From Gemmataceae bacterium (GTDB lineage Bacteria > Planctomycetota > Planctomycetia > Gemmatales > Gemmataceae), in the NCBI GenBank assembly GCA_019752375.1, contig JAIEMG010000205.1, forward strand, positions 1 through 64,000: 64,000 nt of DNA, in the 5' to 3' direction. Positions 42,846 through 50,041 of the stretch are shown in pieces. The position numbers were made by a program, and so were the translations under genes. Positions within the stretch are counted from its first letter, which is position 1. Every line of letters begins with the position of its first letter. The notes below the pieces were generated by a model, which ran no database searches, was not told where the DNA came from, and saw only the letters and a program-made list of their open reading frames with translations.

Positions 42846-43061
42846 TTACTTGACGTTGGCTGACAGCCAGGGGAATCGTTTTGCGTCGTTCTGGTCGAAG
42901 TGTACGAACGGCCCGCCATACCCTTGCTCTTCCAGCTGGTGCTCGGCGGCATCGTAGTGGTCGCCGTTGTCACGCTGTTCCGGGGTGGCTTCGACGACGG
43001 TTCGGACGAACGTCGGCATGCCGTTGTAGTCGCTGCAAGCGGTGATAACTTCAATCTTCAT
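42846..43061 (-). CDS. Small phage protein, 71 aa
   Basis: ATG 43,061 preceded by GGAAAGGAATTG. Alpha/beta, containing FVRTVVEATPEQRDNG and GGPFVHFDQNDAKRF. No known family. Confidence 0.6.
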   Translation of the reverse strand: MKIEVITACSDYNGMPTFVRTVVEATPEQRDNGDHYDAAEHQLEEQGYGGPFVHFDQNDAKRFPWLSANVK

Positions 43062-43127
43062 GGGTCAATTCCTTTCCTCGTTGGGGGCCATCCGTGGCCC
43101 TGACAGCCTTCCCTGCGAGTGGTTTTG

Positions 43128-43595
43128 TTACAGATTGCACACCAGGCTGCTGTAGCTCGAACGACGGCGGACCACCTTGCACTTCGCCGTCTTCGGCAGT
43201 TTCGTCGTGTAGCGGACGGTCACGGTCGGGTAGTTGACCGATTTCAGGTAGACGTTGACCGTGCGAGCCCGTGCGTTCGACAGGGACTTGTGGTCGGGCT
43301 TGATGGGTCCGATGGCGGCGTAGACCGCGGCCAGCTGGTCGCGTTCGACTTCCAGGGTGAAGTCTTCGCGTTCCCACTTGGATAGTTTGACGTTGAACCC
43401 GTGGGCGTTCAGCAGGTTGACCGCGTCCACCGTCTGGCGGATGGCCTGGGCCTTCTTCGACAGGGCCTTCTCCGCGGCCTGGACATACTCTGCGACCGAC
43501 TTCCGCTGTTCTGCCATCATGGCGGACACCAGTTCGTTGGCCTGGTACGGCACCTTGACCATCGGCTTCACGGTTGCGTTTTTCTTCGTCTTCAT
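43128..43595 (-). CDS. Phage hypothetical protein, 155 aa
   Basis: ATG 43,595 with an AAAAGGAACGAACC ribosome site. A helical N-terminal half with Lys/Ala-rich segment (KALSKKAQAIRQTVDAV) and a basic beta C-terminus. It is the first gene after the strong promoter-like element at 43,635-43,663. Function unknown. Confidence 0.66.
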   Translation of the reverse strand: MKTKKNATVKPMVKVPYQANELVSAMMAEQRKSVAEYVQAAEKALSKKAQAIRQTVDAVNLLNAHGFNVKLSKWEREDFTLEVERDQLAAVYAAIGPIKPDHKSLSNARARTVNVYLKSVNYPTVTVRYTTKLPKTAKCKVVRRRSSYSSLVCNL

Positions 43596-43634
43596 GGTTC
43601 GTTCCTTTTCGTGTTAGTTGACCGGACAGGGTGT

Positions 43635-43663
43635 AATTTAGCCTACTCGTTTGGGTAGTGCAA
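43635..43663 (-). promoter_or_regulatory. Phage promoter-family member, strong
   Basis: Minus-strand -35 TTGCAC (43,663-43,658), 17-base spacer TACCCAAACGAGTAGGC, -10 TAAATT (43,640-43,635). It ends 40 bases before the 155-aa gene. The spacer contains CTAC-N8-GTAG dyad symmetry. Confidence 0.72.
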
Positions 43664-43681
43664 GGTCAGTAGTGTAACGAC

Positions 43682-43939
43682 CTACATGTCCCAGGTTACG
43701 CCGGCAGAAAAGGCGGCGTTAACAACGTCCAAGTTGCGAAGCTTGACACCGGCCGGCGTGCGGACGCACCAGTGATGGCCCTGGTAAGTGCGTTCCCCGG
43801 TGGCTTGGTTGTAGTGTCGCACTTCGGCCTTGAAGATTTCGCACTCGACGCCTTCGTACAGCTTGGCGATGAGTTTCTTGTAGGCTTCCGCCTGCTTCTC
43901 CACGATGAACGTCCCGATGATTTTCGCCTTGAAGTCCAT
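43682..43939 (-). CDS. Small phage protein, 85 aa
   Basis: ATG 43,939. Beta-rich with YKKLIAKLYEGVECEIFKAE and GHHWCVRTPAGVKL. First gene after the promoter element at 43,982-44,010. No family recognised. Confidence 0.63.
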   Translation of the reverse strand: MDFKAKIIGTFIVEKQAEAYKKLIAKLYEGVECEIFKAEVRHYNQATGERTYQGHHWCVRTPAGVKLRNLDVVNAAFSAGVTWDM

Positions 43940-43981
43940 TGTTCGTTCCTTTCGAGTAAGTTAGTTTGACTGACAGGTTGT

Positions 43982-44010
43982 AATTTAGCCTAATCGTTTG
44001 AGTAGCACAA
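43982..44010 (-). promoter_or_regulatory. Phage promoter-family member
   Basis: Minus-strand -35 TTGTGC (44,010-44,005), 17-base spacer TACTCAAACGATTAGGC, -10 TAAATT (43,987-43,982). Nearly the same sequence as at 43,635-43,663, including the upstream CTACTG. Confidence 0.72.
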
Positions 44011-44020
44011 CCCCAGTAGT

Positions 44021-44467
44021 TCACTTTTTCAGGGCGTACATCCGGAAGCCCCGCGTTCGCTCCACCAGGGGCAAGTCGAGGTGTATGTCGCCCTGCCACG
44101 TCCCCGTCTTCGTTGTCCCGTTGAGTTCCTTCACGTCCGCCCGTACGCTGATGTAGGCGGTGCCACCGTCGGCCAGCAGACCGCGAATGACCTCGATGAC
44201 GTTCTCTCGTTCCTATTCACTCTCGATGACGTTCAGGACGTAGTTGCAGGTGATGGTCCTGAAACCGCCCGTTAGCATCGCCTTCAAGTCGGCCAGGCTC
44301 TTGCGGTGGTTCGGGTCGAAGCCCAGGATGCCCAGGGCATCGCAGTCGAAGCCCTTGCCACACCCGTAGTCCAGGCACTTGCCCGTCAACTTACCTTGCT
44401 GGTGCAGCCAGGCCATCGGGGCGGATAGGCTGGTTCGCGTGATGGCGGTTCGTCCGGAAGCGTTCAT
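44021..44467 (-). pseudogene. SAM-dependent methyltransferase interrupted by an in-frame amber codon
   Basis: From ATG 44,467, the frame reads a methyltransferase core: KCLDYGCGKGFDCDALG (SAM-binding loop), then ITCNYVLNVIESE, then TAG at 44,215-44,213 (codon 85). The same frame continues without a shift: ERENVIEVIRGLLADGGTAY, ISVRADVKELNG, TWQGDIHLDLPL, ending at 44,021. This is the expected second half of the fold. Either the gene is broken, or the amber codon is read through. Its start overlaps the preceding gene (ATGA). Confidence 0.75.
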
Positions 44468-44748
44468 TCGTCGTTCCCTTCCTCTTTCGTGTCGATGGGC
44501 TCTTGCATGTTGAAAGCCAGGTGCAGCCAGTCTTCCGCATCCTTGCCTTGCAGCCTTTCGCCCGTCCACAGGTCACGCCCGTCGTCGAACAGGATGGCCA
44601 ACAAATCGACTTCCTTGCGTTGCTGTTCCTCAGTCCGCGGTCCGTCGATGCGGACCTTGTCGCGTTTCTTCTTTGCGGCCCGGCCTAGCAAGTGCGTTCG
44701 ACCCGGCCGCGTTGCCGTTCCCTGCGAGTCGCTATCCGGTTCGTACAT
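44464..44748 (-). CDS. Phage hypothetical protein, 94 aa
   Basis: ATG 44,748. Basic N-terminus (RAAKKKRDKVRIDG), then LLAILFDDGRDLWTGERLQG and an acidic tail. The stop overlaps the methyltransferase start as ATGA. No family recognised. Confidence 0.62.
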   Translation of the reverse strand: MYEPDSDSQGTATRPGRTHLLGRAAKKKRDKVRIDGPRTEEQQRKEVDLLAILFDDGRDLWTGERLQGKDAEDWLHLAFNMQEPIDTKEEGNDE

Positions 44749-44751
44749 TCT

Positions 44752-44835
44752 CTACTCTCTCCTTCTCAGCAGCCGGTTCAACATGCCGGCTAACAGGGCG
44801 ACCCAAAGCATGACTTCCAGTGCAGACTTCGTCAT
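44752..44835 (-). CDS. Micro-membrane protein, 27 aa (SALxVxLWVALL family, copy 2)
   Basis: ATG 44,835, overlapping the upstream gene stop. One helix (SALEVMLWVALLAGMLNR) and a basic tail LLRRRE, ending in TAG. Paralogue of the 33-aa peptide at 39,312-39,413. It is followed directly by the 94-aa gene. Confidence 0.72.
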   Translation of the reverse strand: MTKSALEVMLWVALLAGMLNRLLRRRE

Positions 44836-45086
44836 GATGCTCCCACTCCAGCCAGGGCGATGAAAGCGTCATACATCGACTTGAACCGTGGCCCGTCGGC
44901 GGGGGAGTCTAGGTCAACGAACGTGATAAGGTACTGCGAGCGAAGGACTTCTGGGTTCCGGCGGATGGTATCCGCGGACAGCGGCTTTTCCAGGATGTTG
45001 CGAACCGCCTCGACGCGACCTAGCATCGCTTCTGCCTTGTCACCGCGATACGCTGCGATGGCAACCGTCTCACCGATGTTGAACAT
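44832..45086 (-). CDS. Phage hypothetical protein, 84 aa
   Basis: ATG 45,086. SH3-like beta start (FNIGETVAIAAYRGDKAEAM) and a helical end. The stop overlaps the micro-membrane protein start. Function unknown. Confidence 0.6.
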   Translation of the reverse strand: MFNIGETVAIAAYRGDKAEAMLGRVEAVRNILEKPLSADTIRRNPEVLRSQYLITFVDLDSPADGPRFKSMYDAFIALAGVGAS

Positions 45087-45148
45087 GACTTATCCCCCTA
45101 ACCAACTACGCAACTAACAGGCTTACTTTTACAGATTCGATAGGCTAC

Positions 45149-45739
45149 TCACCAGGCCAGTTGTTTCGTTTTGCGTGCGGCCTGTCCGGTCCGGTTGACC
45201 ATCCAGCCCAAGCCGACGATGCGGCCGACGACGGACATGGTTTCCCCGCGTTCCTTGTCCCTGTACTCAGGTTTCAGGCAGGCAGCATACTTGCACGGGT
45301 CAACCGTGCCGCGGCGGATGTGCTCGGCCGGTGTGCCGTAGTCGTTCCCGTAAACCTTGACCGTTCGCTGTTCCACGTCCACGACGTACACCCATTCCAG
45401 GTCACCTTGATTCCCGTAGTGGGCGGATGACAGTTCCTCGTGCCAGACGCAATCCCGTCCGTTGTCGTCGTCGATGCGTGCCGCGGCACCGTCCCACTGA
45501 ATCGAGGATGCGACTACCAAGTCGGCAAACGTCTGTGCGGGCATGTCGGTTAGCTGGTAATCCTTGGACCAGGATTGCATGGCGTACTTCTGGTGAAGTT
45601 CGTTTGCCTTCTCGATTGCTTCCGCGATGGTGGACAGGTTGCAAGTAGGGTAACCGTCCCAATGCCGATACAGTCTGACGGTTTGCTTCCCACCGTGCCG
45701 ACCCTTGCCCGTGATGAGGATGATTGAGCGGGTGCCCAT
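45149..45739 (-). CDS. Phage hypothetical protein, 196 aa
   Basis: ATG 45,739; the longer frame upstream lacks a ribosome site. The N-terminus GTRSIILITGKGRHGGKQTV and RLYRHWDGYPTCN leads to a domain with ARIDDDNGRDCVWHEELSSA. I recall a group of phage and bacterial proteins with R-x-YRHWDGYP but cannot give a function. Confidence 0.66.
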   Translation of the reverse strand: MGTRSIILITGKGRHGGKQTVRLYRHWDGYPTCNLSTIAEAIEKANELHQKYAMQSWSKDYQLTDMPAQTFADLVVASSIQWDGAAARIDDDNGRDCVWHEELSSAHYGNQGDLEWVYVVDVEQRTVKVYGNDYGTPAEHIRRGTVDPCKYAACLKPEYRDKERGETMSVVGRIVGLGWMVNRTGQAARKTKQLAW

Positions 45740-45758
45740 TGTGGACCTGCCTTTCGTG

Positions 45759-46031
45759 TTAGAGGGACTTCCAGAACTTCGGACCGCGAACCACGTTTCC
45801 CTGCCCGTCGATTTTGAACGTCCCAACCTGTCGGGCCATGTTGTGGCCAACGTCCAGGTGGATGGTTCCCGTGATGCTGCCGTCTACGTGCGTCTGGCGG
45901 TTGACTTCGTAAAAGTAAGACTTGGACCCGACGCGGAACGCGTTGCTTGACGTTCCGTCGTGCGTTGCACGGCATGCCTTCTCGATTGCTTCCATCTTCC
46001 GGCTTGCTCTTGCGTCACAGCACCATCCCAT
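45759..46031 (-). CDS. Phage hypothetical protein, 90 aa
   Basis: ATG 46,031 (MGWCCDARASRKMEAIEKAC); an upstream in-frame start is possible. The C-terminal half is beta-rich (YFYEVNRQTHVDGSITGTIH). No known family. The gap 46,032-46,154 holds only a weak 29-codon frame. Confidence 0.58.
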   Translation of the reverse strand: MGWCCDARASRKMEAIEKACRATHDGTSSNAFRVGSKSYFYEVNRQTHVDGSITGTIHLDVGHNMARQVGTFKIDGQGNVVRGPKFWKSL

Positions 46032-46154
46032 GATTTGTCCCCTGTAGTGTGTGGACTGTCGTTGTGCCACTCACCCGGATGGGTGTGGTGGTTCTCTTGG
46101 CCATCGTCAGGCACCGCATTACGGTGCTACGGGCGTGTGCCCGTTTCGGCCTGT

Positions 46155-46343
46155 CTACTCTTCTTCTGGCGTGAGTCCGCAGACTGCTAACTCCCCAATG
46201 ACGAAGTCCACAAAATCAGCACCGTTGATTGATTTGTCGGGATTGACGTTTCCCCTGTCATCGCGGTAAAGCTGGGACTGGATTGCACGGACCATGTTTG
46301 CTAGTGCCGCATGTTTCAACTTGCTTGGGTCGTTCATACGCAT
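46155..46343 (-). CDS. Small phage protein, 62 aa
   Basis: ATG 46,343, overlapping the end of the upstream 109-aa gene by ten bases. Helical with an acidic end (FVIGELAVCGLTPEEE). Function unknown. Confidence 0.6.
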   Translation of the reverse strand: MRMNDPSKLKHAALANMVRAIQSQLYRDDRGNVNPDKSINGADFVDFVIGELAVCGLTPEEE

Positions 46344-46663
46344 GACGTTTCTCCATTGTGTATACGTGTCGATAGCAGTTCCTGGAACAGGCCAGTTAGC
46401 ACCGCTTTCACTGCAACGCTGCGACGGTTGAATACCGAGACCGTGTTGCCGAGCAAGGAAAACACCGTCACGCCTTCTTCAACCGTTAGCTTGCCGTTAC
46501 TGACCGCCAAACTTTTCAGTTCTTGGAACTTGACGTGTTCCATGATGGACATGTCCAATTGCTTGCCGGTTGCCTTGACGCGTGTTGCCGTTGTCATGCC
46601 TAACGCGACGCGTTCCTTGATTTGCGTTTCCATCTTGGCGATAGCAAGGGTAATGCGGTTCAT
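46334..46663 (-). CDS. Small helical phage protein, 109 aa
   Basis: ATG 46,663 preceded by AAAAGGGAGCAC. All-helical sequence with MEHVKFQELKSLAVSNGKL. No motif recognised. Belongs to the leftward operon. Confidence 0.6.
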   Translation of the reverse strand: MNRITLAIAKMETQIKERVALGMTTATRVKATGKQLDMSIMEHVKFQELKSLAVSNGKLTVEEGVTVFSLLGNTVSVFNRRSVAVKAVLTGLFQELLSTRIHNGETSCV

Positions 46664-46685
46664 AGTGTGCTCCCTTTTAGGTGGA

Positions 46686-46886
46686 CTAAACGACTTGCAG
46701 AGAAAGCTTGACTTCGTACCGTTCTAGTTCGCGAACGATTGCCTTGCATCCGTACTCCGGAGCGTAGACTTCTTCAACCGTGAAGAAACGGTCTTCCAGG
46801 ACATAGACATCGTTTCCCCATTGGTCACGACCACAGAGCAGACCACTATCAAACACGTCCCAAGGTTGTGGCATACATCGACACAT
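46686..46886 (-). CDS. Small phage protein, 66 aa
   Basis: ATG 46,886 with GAAAGGTAGGTCAGTC upstream. Contains DQWGNDVYVLEDRFFTVEEV, beta-rich. It starts eight bases after the tiny peptide gene ends. Function unknown. Confidence 0.58.
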   Translation of the reverse strand: MCRCMPQPWDVFDSGLLCGRDQWGNDVYVLEDRFFTVEEVYAPEYGCKAIVRELERYEVKLSLQVV

Positions 46887-46893
46887 GACTGAC

Positions 46894-46977
46894 CTACCTT
46901 TCGACTAGGGTGATGATGAATGAGACCGCAGCAGTGAAGAGGACAGGGGCGAAAACGACAACCGTTGCAATGTCCAT
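46894..46977 (-). CDS. Micro-membrane protein, 27 aa
   Basis: ATG 46,977 with GGAG five bases upstream. Almost the whole length is one hydrophobic helix (ATVVVFAPVLFTAAVSFIIT) ending VER and TAG. It shares the size and operon of the SALxVxLWVALL peptides but not their sequence. Confidence 0.55.
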   Translation of the reverse strand: MDIATVVVFAPVLFTAAVSFIITLVER

Positions 46978-47054
46978 TGCTACTCCGTTTGCTGGACGTT
47001 CACCCGCCTGGATTAGGTGGGGAGAACCACTCTCCCCACCTATGGCCCATTGGC

Positions 47055-47831
47055 CTATGCCATTGCTAGCGGCACGCGTTTCGTTGACACCACAAACCCG
47101 CTTGTGTCCTTGCGTCCCTTGCCTTTCGCATACAAGCCGACGATGACACCGCGTTTGTCAAGGAACCGCAAATCCGTCTGGTCCCCATTGATGACTTCGT
47201 ATCCGTTCCACGTTGCCGGAATCTTTTTGTTGTCGAACACCACAGTGACGGAGTTGCCCGACTTGAGAACTTGCGTCACTTCCTTGTCGTTCGTTTCACT
47301 GCGGGAGAACGTCAGATGGTAGTTCGCCGGCATGGTGCCTTTCGCGTGGGCAATCGCCCGATGGCCGTTTTTCGTGTAATCGTAGAATTGCACCGTGGGG
47401 AATTCGGTGAACAGTTCCGGGAAGGTCTTTTCCCAGGGGATATCGCTGAACACGTTCAGCCGCAGAGCGACCAGCTTGCCAACCTTTGCTGCTGCCTTGA
47501 CCGCGTTAGCTAGTTCGCGACGCAACATCGACTTGAATTCGTCGCGGTTCAGGAACCACGCACGCGTTTTGGCGATACGTGCCGCGGGAATCGAGGGGAA
47601 TAAACCGCCGAATCCGCTGGTGAAGATGCAAGCTTGCTTGCAACCGTCGGAAGCAAATGGGCAGGTTTGAAAACCGCTGGTCAACGCCGGTGCCAGGGAG
47701 AGACCGTAGGTGAGATATCCCGATTCGCTTTTGTCGCTTTTCACCAGCTTGGGATTGTCGCCTTGTCCGAGCAAGCGACTGACATTGACAACGCTTCCGT
47801 CTTCCATCTTGACCGCGATTGCCTTGACCAT
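47055..47831 (-). CDS. GP88-family phage protein
   Basis: 258 aa. Matches the phage GP88-type family: GYLTYGLSLAPALTSGFQTC, then CPFASDGCKQACIFTSG with four conserved Cys, LRRELANAV, YDYTKNGHRAI and HLTFSRSETND. The family is widespread in mycobacteriophages and other phages and has no settled role; the Cys set suggests metal binding. Stop codon is TAG. Near the start of the leftward block. Confidence 0.82.
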   Translation of the reverse strand: MVKAIAVKMEDGSVVNVSRLLGQGDNPKLVKSDKSESGYLTYGLSLAPALTSGFQTCPFASDGCKQACIFTSGFGGLFPSIPAARIAKTRAWFLNRDEFKSMLRRELANAVKAAAKVGKLVALRLNVFSDIPWEKTFPELFTEFPTVQFYDYTKNGHRAIAHAKGTMPANYHLTFSRSETNDKEVTQVLKSGNSVTVVFDNKKIPATWNGYEVINGDQTDLRFLDKRGVIVGLYAKGKGRKDTSGFVVSTKRVPLAMA

Positions 47832-47882
47832 TGGAAACCCCTTTCGAGTGAATGTATGAACGCGTGTTGATTCGTTAGCGTG

Positions 47883-48005
47883 TTACTTACCTAGCACCGA
47901 TGCCAGTTGCTTGACGCAAGCGACGTTGAACAGGGAAACGCCAGTTTGTGCGGTTGCCAGGATGAGCAAGCCCAGTAGTGCCGCTGTCAGAATGTTGCGT
48001 CCCAT
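47883..48005 (-). CDS. Micro-membrane protein, 40 aa
   Basis: ATG 48,005 with GGAG seven bases upstream. One hydrophobic helix (ILTAALLGLLILATAQTGVS), then a short tail with one Cys. First gene after the leftward promoter at 48,053-48,080. Confidence 0.6.
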   Translation of the reverse strand: MGRNILTAALLGLLILATAQTGVSLFNVACVKQLASVLGK

Positions 48006-48052
48006 GTCAGTTCTCCGTTTGGCGTCCCTTGTCCCTTCCCCCCTACACTCCA

Positions 48053-48080
48053 ATGATAGGCTATCTTTCTGTAGAGTCAA
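48053..48080 (-). promoter_or_regulatory. Leftward sigma-70-like phage promoter
   Basis: Minus-strand -35 TTGACT (48,080-48,075), 16-base spacer, -10 TATCAT (48,058-48,053). It faces the leftward block and lies 48 bases before its first gene. Confidence 0.68.
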
Positions 48081-48193
48081 AAAGAAATTCGGATAGGTCG
48101 CAAGTTAGCTACTGATAAGGGGTTGCGGCATGGCAGGCAGGCAGGGGTTGCCCTGGAGCGTGCCGCCGGAGGGTGGATTGCCTTAAAGCGTTA

Positions 48194-48202
48194 TGCTATA
48201 AC
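48194..48202 (+). promoter_or_regulatory. Rightward extended -10 promoter candidate
   Basis: TGCTATAAC fits an extended -10 box, followed by GTTAGGAGG and an ATG at 48,219. Divergent from the leftward promoter about 120 bases away. Confidence 0.45.
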
Positions 48203-48218
48203 GAGTTAGGAGGATGTG

Positions 48219-48287
48219 ATGCCCAGCAAACCAGGTGTCCGATTCGTGCCAGCGGGTAGGATGGGGAGCGTCAGGTCGTCGCCGTAA
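48219..48287 (+). CDS. Possible leader peptide, 22 aa
   Basis: ATG after an excellent GGAGG site. The peptide MPSKPGVRFVPAGRMGSVRS is basic with no known match. It could be a leader or chance. The region 48,290-48,412 shows no other gene. Confidence 0.3.
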   Translation: MPSKPGVRFVPAGRMGSVRSSP

Positions 48288-48412
48288 AGGGTGTTTTTAT
48301 AACGGGTTGCGGCGAGGCGGTGGCGGGCGTCCGGGGCGGGGGCGGTACAGTCGCAACACGCCACCCACCACCAAAATGAACCACCCAATCTCGCCAGGTA
48401 ACCACCAGCCCC

Positions 48413-48441
48413 AAAAAAAAGCCCACCAGCAGGAAGGTGGG
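48413..48441 (-). terminator. Rho-independent terminator of the leftward HTH gene
   Basis: On the minus strand, CCCACC-8-base loop-GGTGGG is followed by C and eight T. It lies 12 bases after the end of the gene at 48,453. Confidence 0.85.
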
Positions 48442-48452
48442 TAGCGTGCTCG

Positions 48453-48716
48453 TTACTGATAGATGCTAGGCAACCTCGCCTCTGCCGTCACGGTGAGGCT
48501 CGCCCCGTCCCTGCCCCTCGCCTGCTTCTTGACGACGCAGAGGCCCCGGCCGGAGGCTTTGGCCACCCCCAGCCTTTGCCGGGTTCTGCGAACCGAGACG
48601 ATGGAGACGTGGCGACCCGTAAGCCGCGACAAAGTCGCGGCCATGTCGCGGTCCCTCAGCTGGCCGGCGTTCGCCCGCACGAATTCTTTCTCAGCGTCCG
48701 ACCAGACCTTGTTCAA
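48453..48716 (-). CDS. Phage Myb/SANT-like HTH DNA-binding protein
   Basis: 88 aa from a TTG at 48,716; longer upstream sequence is Ala/Ser-rich shadow of the opposite-strand gene. VWSDAEKEFVRANAGQLRDR, then MAATLSRLTGRHVSIVSVRR is a helix-turn-helix typical of small phage regulators. The tail is basic. Divergent from the late operon with only 28 bases between starts and closed by its own terminator, so it is probably an independent repressor or switch for that operon. Confidence 0.65.
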   Translation of the reverse strand: MNKVWSDAEKEFVRANAGQLRDRDMAATLSRLTGRHVSIVSVRRTRQRLGVAKASGRGLCVVKKQARGRDGASLTVTAEARLPSIYQ

Positions 48717-48744
48717 GGGCGTCGCCCGAAGTGTAGTATAGGGT

Positions 48745-48957
48745 ATGAGTAATCCAACAGTGTCCTCTGAACTATACACCGCGGAAGCTGCCGCTTCCCG
48801 CCAGCAGGCCCAGGCCGATGTGGGTGTTGCCGACCCGGCTGCTGACGCAGCCGAAGAAGCACTCCGGGCAAATGCCCGGTGCCCCAAGCACCCCAAAGAG
48901 AGCCTTCCCTGCGGGTTCTGCGTGGCCAATAGCTACCTGAGTGAGGAAGCCCGGTGA
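48745..48957 (+). CDS. Mini zinc-knuckle phage protein A, 70 aa
   Basis: ATG 48,745. The N-terminal half is Ala/Glu-rich and helical, the C-terminal half holds CPKHPKESLPCGFC (Cys-x2-His-Pro-x4-Pro-Cys-x2-Cys). The same spacing recurs at 49,303-49,533. First gene of the rightward operon. The stop overlaps the next GTG start. Confidence 0.68.
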   Translation: MSNPTVSSELYTAEAAASRQQAQADVGVADPAADAAEEALRANARCPKHPKESLPCGFCVANSYLSEEAR

Positions 48958-49145
48958 GCGACACAGCCATCCACGTCGTCGATAAGGTCGCTGTTCGCGA
49001 CTTGTTTCCGACGTACCAGTACCAGTCCCGCCTGTACATCACCCCCACCTTCTGCGTGGCTGTGGAGAAGCCGATGCCCGGCATGTGGCGGCGATTCTGG
49101 TACTGGGCGTTGCTCGGGTGGACGTGGAAGGCGGCGACGCCATGA
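48954..49145 (+). CDS. Small phage protein, 63 aa
   Basis: GTG start overlapping the previous stop (GTGA). Ends with a Trp-rich segment MWRRFWYWALLGWTW, perhaps membrane-associated. The stop overlaps the next ATG. Confidence 0.6.
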   Translation: MSDTAIHVVDKVAVRDLFPTYQYQSRLYITPTFCVAVEKPMPGMWRRFWYWALLGWTWKAATP

Positions 49146-49306
49146 ACCTTCTATGGGCTCTCTTGCGATTCGTCGCCGCCATGGCCTTCAGCTGGTTCCG
49201 CTGCCCGTGGTGCGGCACCTCGTTTCCTCGGTGCGGCAAGCCCGAGTGGGGGCGGCGGACCCCGGAGAATCGGCGGCAGTGCAAGCATTGCGGGAGAAAG
49301 TCATGA
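49142..49306 (+). CDS. Small phage zinc-ribbon protein, 54 aa
   Basis: ATGA overlap at both ends. A hydrophobic/aromatic start (LLWALLRFVAAMAFSWF) is followed by a zinc ribbon CPWCGTSFPRC...CKHCG. Possibly membrane-tethered. Confidence 0.65.
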   Translation: MNLLWALLRFVAAMAFSWFRCPWCGTSFPRCGKPEWGRRTPENRRQCKHCGRKS

Positions 49307-49533
49307 GCGAGCTTCGCTCGTGTGAACACCATCCGCTGTACGCGGACCCCTGTCCCATGTGCCAGGAGCCGAAACGGCTCCATAAGATGGCGACCGCGGC
49401 TGACTCCGAGCTATGCTCGGTCACTCCAGAAGAGCGAGTGCAAATCCTCAAGGGTGAGATGCCCGAGCAGACTCTTTTCGGAGGACGGATGATTGTGACG
49501 CCGCTCGGCGTCGAGGAGCTAGACCAACGATGA
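49303..49533 (+). CDS. Mini zinc-knuckle phage protein B, 76 aa
   Basis: ATGA overlap at both ends. N-terminal CEHHPLYADPCPMC repeats the Cys-x2-His-Pro-x4-Pro-Cys-x2-Cys spacing of the 48,745 gene. The C-terminal part (TPEERVQILKGEMPEQTLFG) is unrelated to it. Confidence 0.68.
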   Translation: MSELRSCEHHPLYADPCPMCQEPKRLHKMATAADSELCSVTPEERVQILKGEMPEQTLFGGRMIVTPLGVEELDQR

Positions 49534-50021
49534 ACGAGCTTTGCTCGATGACTGGTATTCCAGTCTACTACGTCGAGTCGATGGCTGACCGCGTCCAGGT
49601 CCGCTTCCCCCGCTCCAAGAAGCGTCGGATTCGCCGCAAGTGGGCGAAGCAGGCGAAGAACTTCCGGCTCGTTCCCCGCCCCGACATCATCCGAGTGGGC
49701 AACGGCCTCTACGCCCACCCCGAGACGTGGCGGGAGTTCTGCAAGCTGTACGACATCAAAGAGGCTGCCGCCGAACGCCGATTCGCCACGGTCGGTGCTC
49801 CCGGCCTGGCAGCGACTACGGGCGGTATCACGTTGCAGTCCCTGAGCGACAGTCTCGCCCTCCTAAGTAAGGTGATGCCCCAGGCCCCGGACTGGCAGTC
49901 GCCCCTCTCCTTCCAGATGCCGGAGCCGGACCTGGATAAGTCGTGGTTGTACTCCTGCTCGCCCCGCTTCGACTTTGCCCCGACGCCTTCGAGGGCCTTC
50001 CTGTGCAACACGGTGTTCTAG
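49530..50021 (+). CDS. Phage hypothetical protein, 163 aa
   Basis: ATGA overlap at the start. A strongly basic segment (RFPRSKKRRIRRKWAKQAKN) is followed by PDIIRVGNGLYAHPETWREF, reminiscent of small basic phage proteins. The C-terminus is low in motifs. Function unknown. Confidence 0.65.
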   Translation: MNELCSMTGIPVYYVESMADRVQVRFPRSKKRRIRRKWAKQAKNFRLVPRPDIIRVGNGLYAHPETWREFCKLYDIKEAAAERRFATVGAPGLAATTGGITLQSLSDSLALLSKVMPQAPDWQSPLSFQMPEPDLDKSWLYSCSPRFDFAPTPSRAFLCNTVF

Positions 50022-50041
50022 GAAGCGGCGACTACGCCACC

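Noticed and set aside
44021-44467. TAG reassigned to an amino acid throughout the phage
   Set aside because: Several intact phage genes (for example those ending at 42,634, 44,752, 46,894 and 47,055) use TAG as their normal stop.
48206-48388. Minus-strand 60-codon frame between the divergent promoters
   Set aside because: TTG start without ribosome site, crosses promoter and leader signals, no recognisable sequence.
48453-48929. Full 158-codon version of the leftward HTH gene
   Set aside because: The first 71 codons are an Ala/Ser/Arg-rich shadow of the + strand zinc-knuckle gene. The TTG at 48,716 gives a natural HTH start.
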